Assembly (NCBI GenBank): GCA_958296065.1
Contig: CATQHX010000061.1
Coordinates: 1 to 62,202 of the forward strand
From: Vicinamibacterales bacterium
GTDB taxonomy: Bacteria; Acidobacteriota; Vicinamibacteria; Vicinamibacterales; UBA8438
Direction of reading: 5' to 3'
DNA: 62,202 bases
Each line of letters begins with the position of its first letter. Position 1 is the first letter of the stretch. Below are positions 1 through 7,985 of the stretch, piece after piece. The notes beneath the pieces were generated by a model. That model was not told the origin of the DNA. It did no database searches and was given only the letters and a program-made list of their open reading frames with translations. The position numbers and the translations under genes are program-made.

Positions 1-43
1 CCGCAGAACGATGCGGGCAGATCGTCAGGAAAAAGGGTGCACG

Positions 44-313
44 ATGTCGAAGAGCGGAATCCTGGACGCGTTGCGCAGCGAGGAGCACTCGCTCAAGAGC
101 CAACTCGTCGCCGTACAGCGCGCTATCGAGGCGATCGAGGGGAACGTGCCCCCGGCCGCCGGGCGCGGCAGGAAGAAGGCGGCGGCCAAGACGGTCGGCA
201 GACGCAAGCGCGCCATGAGCGAGGAGCAGCGCAAGGCCGTCGCCGAGCGGATGCGCAACTACTGGGCAGCCCGCCGGGAGGCCAAGGCCCAGGAGGAAAC
301 GGCACAGAAGTGA
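44..313 (+). CDS. small basic protein with C-terminal KAVAERMRNYWA motif
   Basis: An 89-residue basic protein. The ATG at 44 is preferred over an upstream in-frame ATG because AAAGGG lies about 8 nt before it and because its paralogue starts with the same words (MSxSGxLDALRxEE). Residues 8-35 are a predicted coiled-coil helix, followed by an alanine/lysine-rich basic linker and a C-terminal helix with the motif KAVAERMRNYWAxRR. Similar helices occur in small bacterial proteins annotated only as hypothetical; nucleic-acid binding is an inference from the charge. A second copy lies at 5185-5451 on the other strand with about 70 percent identity. No function is assigned. Confidence 0.7.
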   Translation: MSKSGILDALRSEEHSLKSQLVAVQRAIEAIEGNVPPAAGRGRKKAAAKTVGRRKRAMSEEQRKAVAERMRNYWAARREAKAQEETAQK

Positions 314-509
314 CGCGACGCGCCGGACTCGACGGCGTCTGGCCGCCGCACGCCGGCCTCGATCCGATCGACGACGCTGGCGCCCGGATCCACAACGCCG
401 GGCGAGCATCCAGGCCCGGCAGCGATGCGGCGCCGGGAATCCAACTTCGTGCGGCGTATCTTGTCCCCCTGATCGGCACACGACGCGAAACCGCCCCGCG
501 CATCTTGTG

Positions 510-1135
510 ATGACCGAACCCGTCGCACGGTTCAGGATCGACTGTGCGAGATTGAAACCCCGGCTGTGGTGCCGCGTCGACGTCCCGCTTTGCTCGCTGC
601 TGGCATTGCACGACGTCACTCAAGGTCGTGGTCGGCTGGCCCGATTCCCATCTGTGCGAGTTCGTGATCGGCGAGCGCCTCTACGGCGAGTCCCCTCCCG
701 ATGACGACTACAGGGACCGGCACGTGTACATACAAGGCCGCATCCGTCCGAAGACGCTCATCGAGCGTGACGTCGACTGCTTCCTCTACGCCTACGACTG
801 CGGCGACGACTGGAGGCGCGACATCTTCCTCGAATCGGTTCGCGATGGCGAGGCCGACTTCGAATGCGCGGCGTTCGTCCACGGCGAGCGGCGGTGCGGC
901 TGGTGGGAGCACCTGACGGCCGAAGGCGCCGGAGGATGTCGGCGGCGTCCCCGGCTTCATGCAGTTCCTCAAGGCGGCGCTCGATCCGCTCCACGAGAAG
1001 GACAACGACGTCGTCAGATGGTACGGGAAGCCGTCCGACTCGGGCGACATCGACGAACGGTGGGTGCGTTTGAGGCTCTCGACGCTGGCGGCGCGCCTCC
1101 GGGGCGCCTTCATATGGCATCGACGCGCAAGGCGG
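510..1135 (+). pseudogene. pRiA4b ORF-3-like protein, broken by two frameshifts
   Basis: Three consecutive reading frames together spell a pRiA4b ORF-3-like domain (the family also known as IS1096 TnpR-like passengers). Frame one (510 to about 622) gives the N-terminal strand and 'LKPRLWCRVDVPL'. Frame two (about 622-925) gives 'GWPDSHLCEFVIG', the variable loop and 'FLYAYDCGDDWRRDI'. Frame three (about 926-1120) gives 'APEDVGGVPGFMQFLKAAL' and the acidic C-terminus. The order and spacing match the family, so two single-base indels have split the gene. No intact start-to-stop frame exists. The biochemical role of the family is not established; it is common on plasmids and islands. Confidence 0.75.
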
Positions 1136-1653
1136 CCAGATTCGCCCCGGCCTGTGGTCTGCGTCTCGTTGTGGACGATCGATAATCCTCTGGAACTACT
1201 GTCGGTCTCCTCGCCGGGAGCCGAGTGTCCCTCGACGGCCGGCAGGGTCTCGGACCCGACCGTGGCCGAACGCGTGGTCTGCTTGTCGTGAGCGAAGCCG
1301 AGAACCGTCGGGGAGCGCGGCCGGACACGTCGTCCGGGATAGTCCGAAGCAATCCGCGCGCCGATTGCATACGGAATTGTGCAGGACCATTGCGCCGCCG
1401 ATGCCGGCCGCGAACAATTGCGGGCTTCCAGCCGAAATGTGTGGCTTCCGCCCCGAACCCCACGCATCAGCCCACGGCCTCGCGAGCCACCCGACCGGAG
1501 GTCGCGTCTAACTTCGCCGATATCGTCCTGGCGGTGCTGGACACCGGCGCCAGCGCGGACGCAGAGGCCGTCCAGGCCGAAGCGCGTCAAAAGGCGACCG
1601 CAGGGGCCGCCGACTTCGACGCCGAGGGTCAGGCCCGAACTGTCCCAATTGAC
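1136..1653. other. intergenic stretch before the IS element, no gene supported
   Basis: All frames are open because of the high GC content, but none has a convincing start or a recognisable domain. The plus-strand frame ending at 1655 ('SNFADIVLAVLDTG...') reads like a coding remnant but has no partner sequence beyond the IS element. No hairpin or repeat stands out. Confidence 0.4.
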
Positions 1654-2733
1654 TAGTGGTGTGTCCCAAAAATGACTTTACACTTGCTGGCCTTGTCGAG
1701 GATGGCATCGACGGTGGTGCTCCACACGAACGGCTTCGGGTCTGCATTGTGGTGGGTCAAGTAGTCCTGGATGGCCGCTACCAGTTCCTGCACGCTGCAG
1801 AAGACGCCTCGGCGAAGGCGTTGCTGCGTCAGCTTGCTGAACCAGCTCTCGACGAGGTTGAGCCACGAGGCGCTGGTAGGCGTGAAGTGCAGTTGGAAGC
1901 GCGGGCGGGCGGCCAGCCACTTGCGAACCTTCTTGTGCTTGTGGGTCGCGTAGTTGTCCAGGATGACGTGCAACGTGAGGTCGGGCGGGAACGCCCGGTC
2001 GAGGTGCCGCAGGAACTTCAAGAATTCCTGGTGCCGATGCCGGCCGTGGCATTGGCCGACGACCTCGCCGGTCAGTACGTTCAACGCGGCGAACAACGTC
2101 GTCGTGCCATGCCGTTTGTAGTCGTGGGTCATGGTGCCGCGCCGGCCCGGCTTCATCGGCAGGCCCGGCTGCGTGCGGTCCAGAGCCTGAATCTGGCTCT
2201 TCTCGTCCACGCAAAGCACCACGGCCTTGTCCGGCGCGTTCAGGTAGAGCCCGACGACGTCGGTCAGCTTCTCGACGAAGGCCGGGTCTTTCGACAACTT
2301 GAACGTCGTGATGCGGTGCGACTGCAGGCCGTGCGCGTCCCAGATGCGTTGGACGGTCGAGCGGCTCACGCCGGCTGCCTTGGCCATCGAGCGACAGCTC
2401 CAGTGGGTGGCGCCTGGCAGCGTCTCGTGCAACGTGGCATGCACGATGGCCTGCACTTGGTGGGCTGTGATCTCGGGCTTGCGTCCGCGGCCAGGACGCA
2501 CGTCACCTACCGAAACGAGTCCATCGGTGAGAAAGCGCGCGCCAGCTCAACAGCGTCGGCCGGCTGATGTCGAACGTGGTCGCGATGCGACTGTTCGCCG
2601 CGCCGTCGCCGGCCATCAGCAAGGCCTTGGCGTGGGTCACCACGCGGTAGGGCGCGGTTGCACTGAGCGCCCACTTCGTCAGCGTGTTCCGATCTGCGCT
2701 GCTGAGCAGCAGCGGGGCGGCGGGGTTGTTCAT
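1653..2733 (-). pseudogene. IS630-family transposase, one frameshift
   Basis: Two overlapping frames make one transposase of about 355 residues. The upstream frame (2733 to about 2537) starts MNNPAAPLLL and holds the N-terminal helix-turn-helix ('SRIATTFDISRPTLLSWRA'). The downstream frame (about 2540 to 1653) continues 'RFLTDGLVSVGDVRPGRGRK' and carries a second HTH and the DDE catalytic core: D in 'LCVDEKSQ', D in 'ILDNYATHKH', E in 'WLNLVESWFSKL'. The break falls in a run of alternating G and C at 2541-2547, and adding one GC pair restores 'SWRARFL', so loss of a dinucleotide is the simplest cause. The stop codon lies at the terminal repeat. Programmed frameshifting is possible but no good slippery site is seen. 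Confidence 0.88.
1656..1685. repeat. left terminal inverted repeat of IS630-family element
   Basis: Begins GTGGTGTGTCCC and continues to ACTTTACA. It pairs with the complement of 2761-2790 at about 24 of 30 positions, with a perfect outer 10 bp. Confidence 0.85.
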
Positions 2734-2760
2734 ACCCGCAGGTACACTACTTGGCGCACC

Positions 2761-2790
2761 AACTGTAAAGGTATTTCAGTGACACACCAC
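2761..2790. repeat. right terminal inverted repeat of IS630-family element
   Basis: Ends GACACACCAC next to the target TA at 2791-2792. It is the inverted partner of 1656-1685. Confidence 0.85.
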
Positions 2791-2885
2791 TAGTGCCGCG
2801 CTCGGCGACCCGCTGTTCACGGCTTGAGCGATTGCGTTCGCGAAGTCCTGAACGATGTAGCCGTACTTATGCTGAATAGGGAGGT

Positions 2886-2915
2886 TTGACAAGCCGACGT
2901 TCAAGGTGCTAGCAT
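2886..2915 (+). promoter_or_regulatory. sigma70-type promoter for the trypsin-like gene
   Basis: TTGACA at 2886-2891 and TAGCAT at 2910-2915 are separated by 18 bp, about 40 bp upstream of a GTG start. It lies in a locally AT-richer stretch just outside the IS element. Confidence 0.6.
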
Positions 2916-2955
2916 CCCCCCCTTAGCAACATCAGAGGGGAAAGGGGATTTAGGG

Positions 2956-3714
2956 GTGGCGAAAGCGATAGCAGCGAAGAACAAGAAGAAGACTTGGAAG
3001 AAAGCAGTGTCGCTTCTCGAAGAATATGTGGTGAGGATAGAAACACCGGACGGCAGCTACGGCACCGGCTTTCTGTGCCCACGCCCGGAGAACAAGAGTT
3101 TTCTAGGTATAGCAACAGCGCGTCACGTGGTGCAGAATGCTGACTATTGGCAACATCCCATCAAGGTCTACCATCAAGGGAACGACAGTCCGATATTGCT
3201 ACGCGACCGCGATAGAGTCGTGCTGCACGACAAGAATGGGCTAGATTCCTCGCTTCTAGTAATATCGCCCGAGAATCTTGAGTTTCCAGAGGAGCCTATA
3301 CGCCTCGTCCCAGACGAGTTTCCTATACCCGTCGGTTTCGATATTGGCTGGATCGGCTTTCCGCAGATGTATCCCTATACCCAGTGTTTCTTCTCCGGAC
3401 GGGTTAGTGCTTTCCTTGCGGACAGGCATACATACCTCCTGGATGGCGTCGTCGTCAACGGCGTTAGTGGTGGACCAGTCATTTACTTGGCACCTAGCGG
3501 TGCAGTGTATGTCGTCGGGTCCGTTACTGCTTACAACTTTAACCGTCAGCCGGACGCCACACTTCCGGGACTTGCTGAGGCGGTCGACGTTTCGCATTTG
3601 AACCAGAGTATTAGTGAGAAGTCACTGGACGACCTATTTAAGGAGAGAAAGAATCCCAGTGTGGCTGCTCACGAATGGACCCACATTGCCGAGCTCTTCC
3701 GTAAGCGGTCGTGA
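2956..3714 (+). CDS. trypsin-like serine protease domain protein
   Basis: A 252-residue protein with a chymotrypsin-fold serine protease domain and no signal peptide, so probably cytoplasmic. The catalytic triad is visible: His57 in 'ATARHVV', Asp97 in 'GLDSSLLV' and Ser171 in 'NGVSGGPV'. The N-terminus is lysine-rich. The GTG start at 2956 follows AGGGGA/GGGG purine runs and a good promoter at 2886-2915. Base composition is close to even, far lower in GC than every neighbour, with codons such as ATA and AGA that the neighbours avoid; this marks it as recently acquired. It stands alone, with no obvious partner. Intracellular trypsin-like domains occur in phage-defence and stress systems, but membership of one is only inference here. 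Confidence 0.85.
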   Translation: MAKAIAAKNKKKTWKKAVSLLEEYVVRIETPDGSYGTGFLCPRPENKSFLGIATARHVVQNADYWQHPIKVYHQGNDSPILLRDRDRVVLHDKNGLDSSLLVISPENLEFPEEPIRLVPDEFPIPVGFDIGWIGFPQMYPYTQCFFSGRVSAFLADRHTYLLDGVVVNGVSGGPVIYLAPSGAVYVVGSVTAYNFNRQPDATLPGLAEAVDVSHLNQSISEKSLDDLFKERKNPSVAAHEWTHIAELFRKRS

Positions 3715-3815
3715 CCTCGACAAAAGGGCAACCAAAAGCTTTGGGAAACTTGAGCAAAAGGGGGAAGAGACCACCTCACAGACCGATTCTCGAATGAAAT
3801 ACCAAGGGTTTCTCC

Positions 3816-4565
3816 TCACTGGCGGTGATGCACCTTCGGATCAGGAATGAGCTTGGCTCGTACTTCTTCTTGGGCTGCGGTGGACGCGTCGATCTCGGTA
3901 TCAAAGAACCCATCGACCGCGCCATTGTCGAGCCGTGCCAAGGCCAGCCGTCGTACGGCGGCGAGCGGGAGCGGCCGGTACTCGGTGTGCTCGACGCAGA
4001 TGTTCACGTACGGTCCTTCCCGCAACGGCTCGTTGTTGTGCACGTGTCCGTACAGGTTCACCGTGGCGTCGGGCACCTCGTTCATAGCGATATGCGTAAC
4101 CACGAGCGTCGGATTGCCGGTGATGACCAAGGTCATCCACGTTGCGTCGCTGCCCGTGTCGGCGGGGCGCCCGTTCCTTCCGAAGTCATGGTTCCCGCGG
4201 ACCAGAAGTTTCCGTCCCGGCATGGCCCGCACCCGGGCCAGACGCTCGCGCTTGAGTGCCCCGGCCAGAGCGATATCGCCTCCGCAAATGATCGTGTCGG
4301 CCTCGTCCACGGTCTCTTTCCATGCCGCCAGAAGGGCTTCGTTCATCGCCTCGACGCTCTGGAACGGCCTGCTGCAGTAGCGGATGATGTTCTTGTGGTG
4401 CAGGTGCAGGTCGGACCAGATCCATGTCCGTGCCCCGGTCTCCGGCGTGTAGGTGCCCCCTTCGGTCGCCGCGGCGTGCTTCAGCATCCACGCTGTCGTC
4501 TTCGGGTTAACGTATTGGCCCGCTTCCGGAGCCGGATGTCGGGCCGAATCGCCTAGCCCGCTCAC
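3816..4565 (-). CDS. calcineurin-like metallophosphoesterase, intact copy 1
   Basis: A 249-residue cytoplasmic protein of the calcineurin-like phosphoesterase superfamily (small COG4186-like type). All metal-binding motifs are present: DLH at residues 52-54, GGD at 95-97, GNHD at 124-127, TH at 157-158 and GHVH at 173-176. The C-terminal signature 'VNICVEHTEYRPLPL' recurs in five other copies or remnants between 7986 and 19330. The GTG at 4565 is the first start; an ATG at 4487 is an alternative because the first 25 residues are not shared with paralogues. Substrate is unknown; relatives hydrolyse phosphomonoesters, phosphodiesters or nucleotides. A short XRE regulator is encoded about 250 bp upstream on the same strand. 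Confidence 0.88.
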   Translation of the reverse strand: MSGLGDSARHPAPEAGQYVNPKTTAWMLKHAAATEGGTYTPETGARTWIWSDLHLHHKNIIRYCSRPFQSVEAMNEALLAAWKETVDEADTIICGGDIALAGALKRERLARVRAMPGRKLLVRGNHDFGRNGRPADTGSDATWMTLVITGNPTLVVTHIAMNEVPDATVNLYGHVHNNEPLREGPYVNICVEHTEYRPLPLAAVRRLALARLDNGAVDGFFDTEIDASTAAQEEVRAKLIPDPKVHHRQ

Positions 4566-4817
4566 GGGCGCCCGGGCTCGTGCCGATGCCGTCCGCGAGA
4601 ATGCGCCCCGCTGCCATCAGCCCATCGTGGTGCACCGCCGCTGGCGGCACACCCGAACGGGACGACGACGACAGCGACGGCGACCTGCACGGATCCCGGT
4701 CAACGATCGAACACCTGGGACGGCGCTCGCGGTCTATCTCGCCGGAACAAGCCGGGGTCGGGGTCACCAAGCTCATGACGGCCGGATGCCCGGCCACCTC
4801 GAGGGTCCGTCCTGCTT

Positions 4818-5045
4818 TCAATCCGACGGTCGGCGGGGTGACGGAAAGTCCTCGATACGGCAACCGGAATAGGCGGCGAACTTCCAGGCATTCTCGACGG
4901 CAATGGTGCGATGACTCCCGCAGGCGACATCGCTGACGTAGGGCTGCGTCAGGCGGAGCGCCTTCGCGAGGGTCACCCGCGTCACTCCCGCCAGAGCCAT
5001 GGCCTGCGCCACGCGGTTGGAACCCAGTTCCGAGCGACCTGCCAC
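4818..5045 (-). CDS. XRE-family helix-turn-helix protein, copy 1
   Basis: A 75-residue single-domain DNA-binding protein. The helix-turn-helix is read in 'VTRVTLAKALRLTQPYVSDV', followed by 'AWKFAAYSGCRIEDF', the usual XRE layout in which the last helix ends in a short acidic motif. A paralogue at 7302-7553 keeps the same spacing (ALAGVTxVTxAxAxxLTQxYVSDVA). Both copies sit beside phosphoesterase genes, so they may regulate them; that is inference. The 240 bp between this gene and 4565 contain no other supported gene. Confidence 0.72.
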   Translation of the reverse strand: MAGRSELGSNRVAQAMALAGVTRVTLAKALRLTQPYVSDVACGSHRTIAVENAWKFAAYSGCRIEDFPSPRRPSD

Positions 5046-5184
5046 GTTCTCGACCGCATGCCGCGGCCGGGACTGTCGCCGTCAAGGTGGGAGAACATGC
5101 GGTGCAGGCTCGGCGATCGGCGTCACCGCTCGTCGTCGAACCTGGCTCGGATCCCCGGGCCAGTAACAGCCGGCCCACGTAACG

Positions 5185-5451
5185 TCACGCCTGCGCCTCC
5201 TCTTCCTGCGCCTTGGCCGCTCGCCGGGAGGCCCAGTAGTTGCGCATCCGCTCGGCGACCGCCTTGCGCTGCTCCTCGGTCATCGCACGCTTCCGTCTGG
5301 CGACCGCCTTGGCGGCTTTCTTCCTGCCGGGCCGGGCGCCCTGCGGGGCGTTGCCTTCGATCGCCTCGATCGCACGTTGAATGGCAACGAGCTGGCGCCT
5401 CAACGACTGTTCCTCGTTCCGTAGTGCGTCCAGAACTCCACTTCTCGACAT
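5185..5451 (-). CDS. small basic protein with KAVAERMRNYWA motif, copy 2
   Basis: An 88-residue paralogue of the protein at 44-313, sharing the start MSRSGVLDALRNEEQSLRR, the helix 'AIQRAIEAIEG', the lysine/alanine linker and the C-terminal motif KAVAERMRNYWASRR. AAGGAAGCAGG precedes the ATG by about 7 nt, and the short leader TCACGATGTCGA resembles that of copy 1 (GCACGATGTCGA). The strand is opposite to copy 1, so the 5-kb segment 44-5451 is bounded by an inverted pair of these genes. Function is unknown. Confidence 0.72.
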   Translation of the reverse strand: MSRSGVLDALRNEEQSLRRQLVAIQRAIEAIEGNAPQGARPGRKKAAKAVARRKRAMTEEQRKAVAERMRNYWASRRAAKAQEEEAQA

Positions 5452-5749
5452 CGTGACCTGCTTCCTTCGATACGATCCGCCACAGATCGGGCCGATGCGT
5501 CGCGCGCGCGAATCGGCGGCATCGCCAGCTCCCCATTGCGCCCAAGGCTCCGGCGGTTATCGTCCAGCTCGCCAAGCGCCCGAAGCTCGCCTTCCCGGCG
5601 CGCATGCCGCGGCAGGTCAGCCTGATCTCGTCGGGTCGCGACCCCTCTCCGTAGTTCCTCTCGCGGCCGTGCCGTCCGGCGGCGCCCGCGCAGTTTGCGG
5701 CGCCCGGTGCGCCGCGCGCCGCCCGGCACACGAAAACCGGAAGCGACGG

Positions 5750-6193
5750 TCAGATATCCAGGACCGGGAAACTCGGATACCGCGGCACGACAGTGCCCCG
5801 GTCGTAGTCGAAGTGCAAATCGAGACGCTGGAGCACCGGATACCCGACGCGCGGCTGAGTGCCCCGCGGGGCGACGACACAGTCTGTGACCATCGAACGG
5901 TTCCCGAGGCGAACGGCAACCGGACCGGCGACCGGCCGCTGCTCGTGATACTCGTGCGGCGGCGGGTCCTCACTGGAGTCCCAGTCTTCCGCGGGCGTCA
6001 CCATGACCACGCCGCAGTCCCCGAGCGCCAGGCGCTCGACGAGCTCCTCGGGCAGCAACAGCGTGTCGGTCGAGACGTCGGCGACCGCGTCGACGACGAG
6101 CCTGCGGATGTCCGATTCGGCGCAGCCGCCGCGGAGGAAGTACTGGCGATCGCCGTCGTTCTCAAGGGCGATCTGAGCGCGTATATCGTCCAC
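5750..6193 (-). CDS. retropepsin-like (clan AA) protein lacking DTG, copy 1
   Basis: A 147-residue protein with the layout of small bacterial clan AA aspartic protease-like proteins: N-terminal strands, the LLLPEELVERLAL flap-side motif, 'RPVAGPVAVRLGNRSMVTDC' and the C-terminal 'GYPVLQRLDLHFDYDRGTVVPR'. The catalytic Asp-Thr-Gly is altered: residue 39 is Asp but 40-41 are Val-Ser. The GTG at 6193 is chosen because the DNA around it (GTGGACGATAT) is shared with copy 2 while an indel just upstream breaks the frame relation. It forms a tandem pair with 6281-6715. A third copy (21536-22156) keeps Asp-Thr-Gly at the same residue numbers. Protease activity is doubtful; a binding role is possible. 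Confidence 0.72.
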   Translation of the reverse strand: MDDIRAQIALENDGDRQYFLRGGCAESDIRRLVVDAVADVSTDTLLLPEELVERLALGDCGVVMVTPAEDWDSSEDPPPHEYHEQRPVAGPVAVRLGNRSMVTDCVVAPRGTQPRVGYPVLQRLDLHFDYDRGTVVPRYPSFPVLDI

Positions 6194-6280
6194 GGCGAAG
6201 ATTCTCGCCCGCATCGGCGGGTCGAGGCAAGCGAGTAGGCACGTCCGTCGAGGCGAATCGAGCCGAGAGCACCGCGACCG

Positions 6281-6715
6281 TCAGATCCGCAGCAGCGGAT
6301 AGTCGCGGCACCGCGGCACCACGGTTTCGCGGTCGTAGTCGACGGCCAGATCGAGACGGGTGAGCACCAGATGCCCGACGCGCGGCTGGGTGCCCCGCGG
6401 GACGACGACGCAGTCGGTGATCATCGAACGGTTTCCGACGCAGACGGCAACCGGACCGGCGACCGGCCGCTGCTCGTGAGACCGGACCGGCGGCGGCGGG
6501 TAGGACACCTCCGCCGGCGTGACGAGGACGACGCCGCGCTCTCCGAGTCCGAGGGTGGCCACAGCCTCCTCGGGCAGCAACAGCCCGCCGGACGCGGCGT
6601 CGGCGACGGCGTGGACGACGAGCCTGCGGATGGCCGACTCGGGGCAGCCCCCGCGGAGGAACCACTGCCGGTCCCCCTCGTTCTCGACCACGATCCGGGT
6701 CGGAATATCGTCCAC
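6281..6715 (-). CDS. retropepsin-like (clan AA) protein lacking DTG, copy 2
   Basis: A 144-residue tandem paralogue of the gene at 5750-6193, with about 60 percent identity. The active-site position reads Asp39-Ala-Ala instead of Asp-Thr-Gly, while flanking family motifs are kept: 'GGLLLPEEAVATLGLG', 'RPVAGPVAVCVGNRSMITDC' and 'GHLVLTRLDLAVDYDRE'. The GTG at 6715 matches the start proposed for copy 1. The two genes are 87 bp apart on the same strand and could be co-transcribed. Loss of both Thr and Gly in two diverged copies with intact frames suggests a retained non-catalytic role; recent decay is the alternative. Confidence 0.7.
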   Translation of the reverse strand: MDDIPTRIVVENEGDRQWFLRGGCPESAIRRLVVHAVADAASGGLLLPEEAVATLGLGERGVVLVTPAEVSYPPPPVRSHEQRPVAGPVAVCVGNRSMITDCVVVPRGTQPRVGHLVLTRLDLAVDYDRETVVPRCRDYPLLRI

Positions 6716-6719
6716 GGGG

Positions 6720-7221
6720 GAGGATTCTCGCCCGGAGCCGGGGGGCGAGGCAAACGCGCCGCGGACCAAGCCGGTCAGGCGAATCTGCGAAGGCACAGGG
6801 CGGCGAGTCGACTTCCGCGAGCGGTGGCGAGAGAAGCTCCGTGTTTACGGGGGCGAATCGGTCCCTCAACAGGTAACCGTGCCACACTCCACGCCCTACG
6901 GTGGCTTCCGTCGCCGCCGCCGCGAGCGCCTCGTTGGCACCAGCGCCAGTCAACGTCTTCACGGCCGCGGTCGGGGTCCAGCACGCCGTCTGCTTGTCAT
7001 AGTCAGAGGCTCCCCAGGATGTTGGCGCTCTCGAGGATCTGATCGAAACTGGACTCCGGTCGACCGCAACATGTTGTGGTGGCCGCCGGCATCGTCAAGC
7101 CAACAGCGTGAGCGTGTGCTCACCGGCGTCAAGGCGCGTCGCTTCGCTCCGCGGGGCTGACGGCCTTGACGCCGGCTCCGCGCACGTGGGCTTCCACACG
7201 AAACCTGGCCGTTTGGCCAGC
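6720..7221. other. intergenic stretch, no supported gene
   Basis: All frames are open but none is recognisable. The minus-strand frame beginning at 6962 (MKTLTGAGANEAL...) reads protein-like for about 60 residues and then turns into low-complexity Arg/Gly, so it may be a gene remnant. Confidence 0.35.
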
Positions 7222-7259
7222 ATTCGTGTGTTTTCGGATGCTGCCACAATTCGTGTGTT
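7222..7259 (+). repeat. two direct repeats ATTCGTGTGTT upstream of XRE gene
   Basis: ATTCGTGTGTT occurs at 7222-7232 and again at 7249-7259, 27 bp apart, 43 bp before the XRE start at 7302. A third copy is at 22285-22295, near the start of the retropepsin gene at 22156. They could be operator half-sites. Confidence 0.5.
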
Positions 7260-7301
7260 CGAGAACTCCGTCGTTCCTTCTCGCGTATCGTTGTCTCTTG
7301 G

Positions 7302-7553
7302 ATGCTCACTGAGCGACAGCTGGCCGTTCTTCGTGCCTCGCCGCCATCCAATCGTGTAGCCACCGCGATCTCCCTCGCGGGCGTCACCCAGGTCACGGTC
7401 GCGGCCGCGATCGGCCTGACGCAGGCGTACGTCAGCGACGTGGCTCGGGGACGGTACTCGACCATCACCGTTGCGAGCGCGCGGAAGTTCACCCGGTTCT
7501 TCGGCTGCTCGATCGATGACCTCTTCCCACCTCGCAATGAGGGGGTCGAGTGA
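7302..7553 (+). CDS. XRE-family helix-turn-helix protein, copy 2
   Basis: An 83-residue DNA-binding protein, paralogous to 4818-5045. The HTH is 'VTQVTVAAAIGLTQAYVSDV', followed by 'SARKFTRFFGCSIDDLFPPR', whose end is typical of XRE proteins. The ATG at 7302 is the first start after the direct repeats at 7222-7259; no strong ribosome-binding site is visible, so the start is uncertain. It is transcribed away from the retropepsin-like pair and towards the convergent PadR remnant and the plus-strand phosphoesterase. Autoregulation through the direct repeats is an inference. Confidence 0.75.
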   Translation: MLTERQLAVLRASPPSNRVATAISLAGVTQVTVAAAIGLTQAYVSDVARGRYSTITVASARKFTRFFGCSIDDLFPPRNEGVE

Positions 7554-7657
7554 CTCCTGGGCTCGCGCTCGAGATTGTAATCGGGAGGGTTGCGCCGGAA
7601 CGCGCCCCGACAGGCGATGCCAGCACTCGCGAAGAACGGTCATCGTGATCTCCCCTG

Positions 7658-7972
7658 TCACGCCGGTTCCTGAAACAGCGCGTCGATGATCGACACCATT
7701 CGGTCCAGGTCCCGCTTCTCGGTCGCCAGGTGACGTCGTCCCGCGGCGGTGACCGCGTAGAACCGGGCGCGCCGGTTCTTCTCGGTCGTGCCCCACTCCG
7801 CCCGGACGAAGCCGCGCTGCTCCAGCCGCATCAGGCCGGGATAGAGCGTGCCCATGTTAAGGAGGAGGGCGCCCTCGGAAACCTGCTCGAGCCGGGCGGC
7901 GATCGCGTAGCCGTGCGACGGACCGAGCGAGACCAGCGTCCGCAGCACCATCAGGTCGAGCGTGCCTACTAT
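7658..7972 (-). pseudogene. PadR-family regulator, 5'-truncated
   Basis: The last 104 residues of a PadR-type winged-helix regulator are intact: 'VGTLDLMVLRTLVSLGPSHG', 'LLNMGTLYPGLMRLEQRGFV' and 'EKNRRARFYAVTAAGRRHLA'. This form is the subtype that accompanies ABC-permease operons in Acidobacteriota. The family normally begins 8-10 residues before GTLDL with an ATG, but here upstream codons run into the antisense of the phosphoesterase gene at 7986 with no usable start. A recombination junction therefore lies near 7972. No permease gene is present. Confidence 0.72.
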
Positions 7973-7985
7973 CAGACGCGGCGAA

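Larger units (their letters stand above)
1654..2792. mobile_element. IS630-family insertion sequence, about 1.14 kb
   Basis: The element carries a single transposase gene on the minus strand and is bounded by imperfect terminal inverted repeats that begin GTGGTGTGTC at both ends. Both ends are flanked by the dinucleotide TA (1654-1655 and 2791-2792) within CTAG, which is the target preference and 2-bp duplication known for IS630/Tc1-type elements. The body without the TA duplication is 1656-2790 (1135 bp), a usual length for the family. The transposase is frameshifted, so this copy is probably immobile unless a frameshift product is made. Confidence 0.92.

Noticed and set aside
1..43. Left attachment site of the island at the window start
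   Set aside because: No copy of the tRNA-Leu 3' end can be found near position 1 or elsewhere left of 38626.
2541..2547. Programmed ribosomal frameshift in the IS630 transposase
   Set aside because: No A/T-rich slippery heptamer or downstream structure is visible, and loss of one GC unit explains the break more simply.
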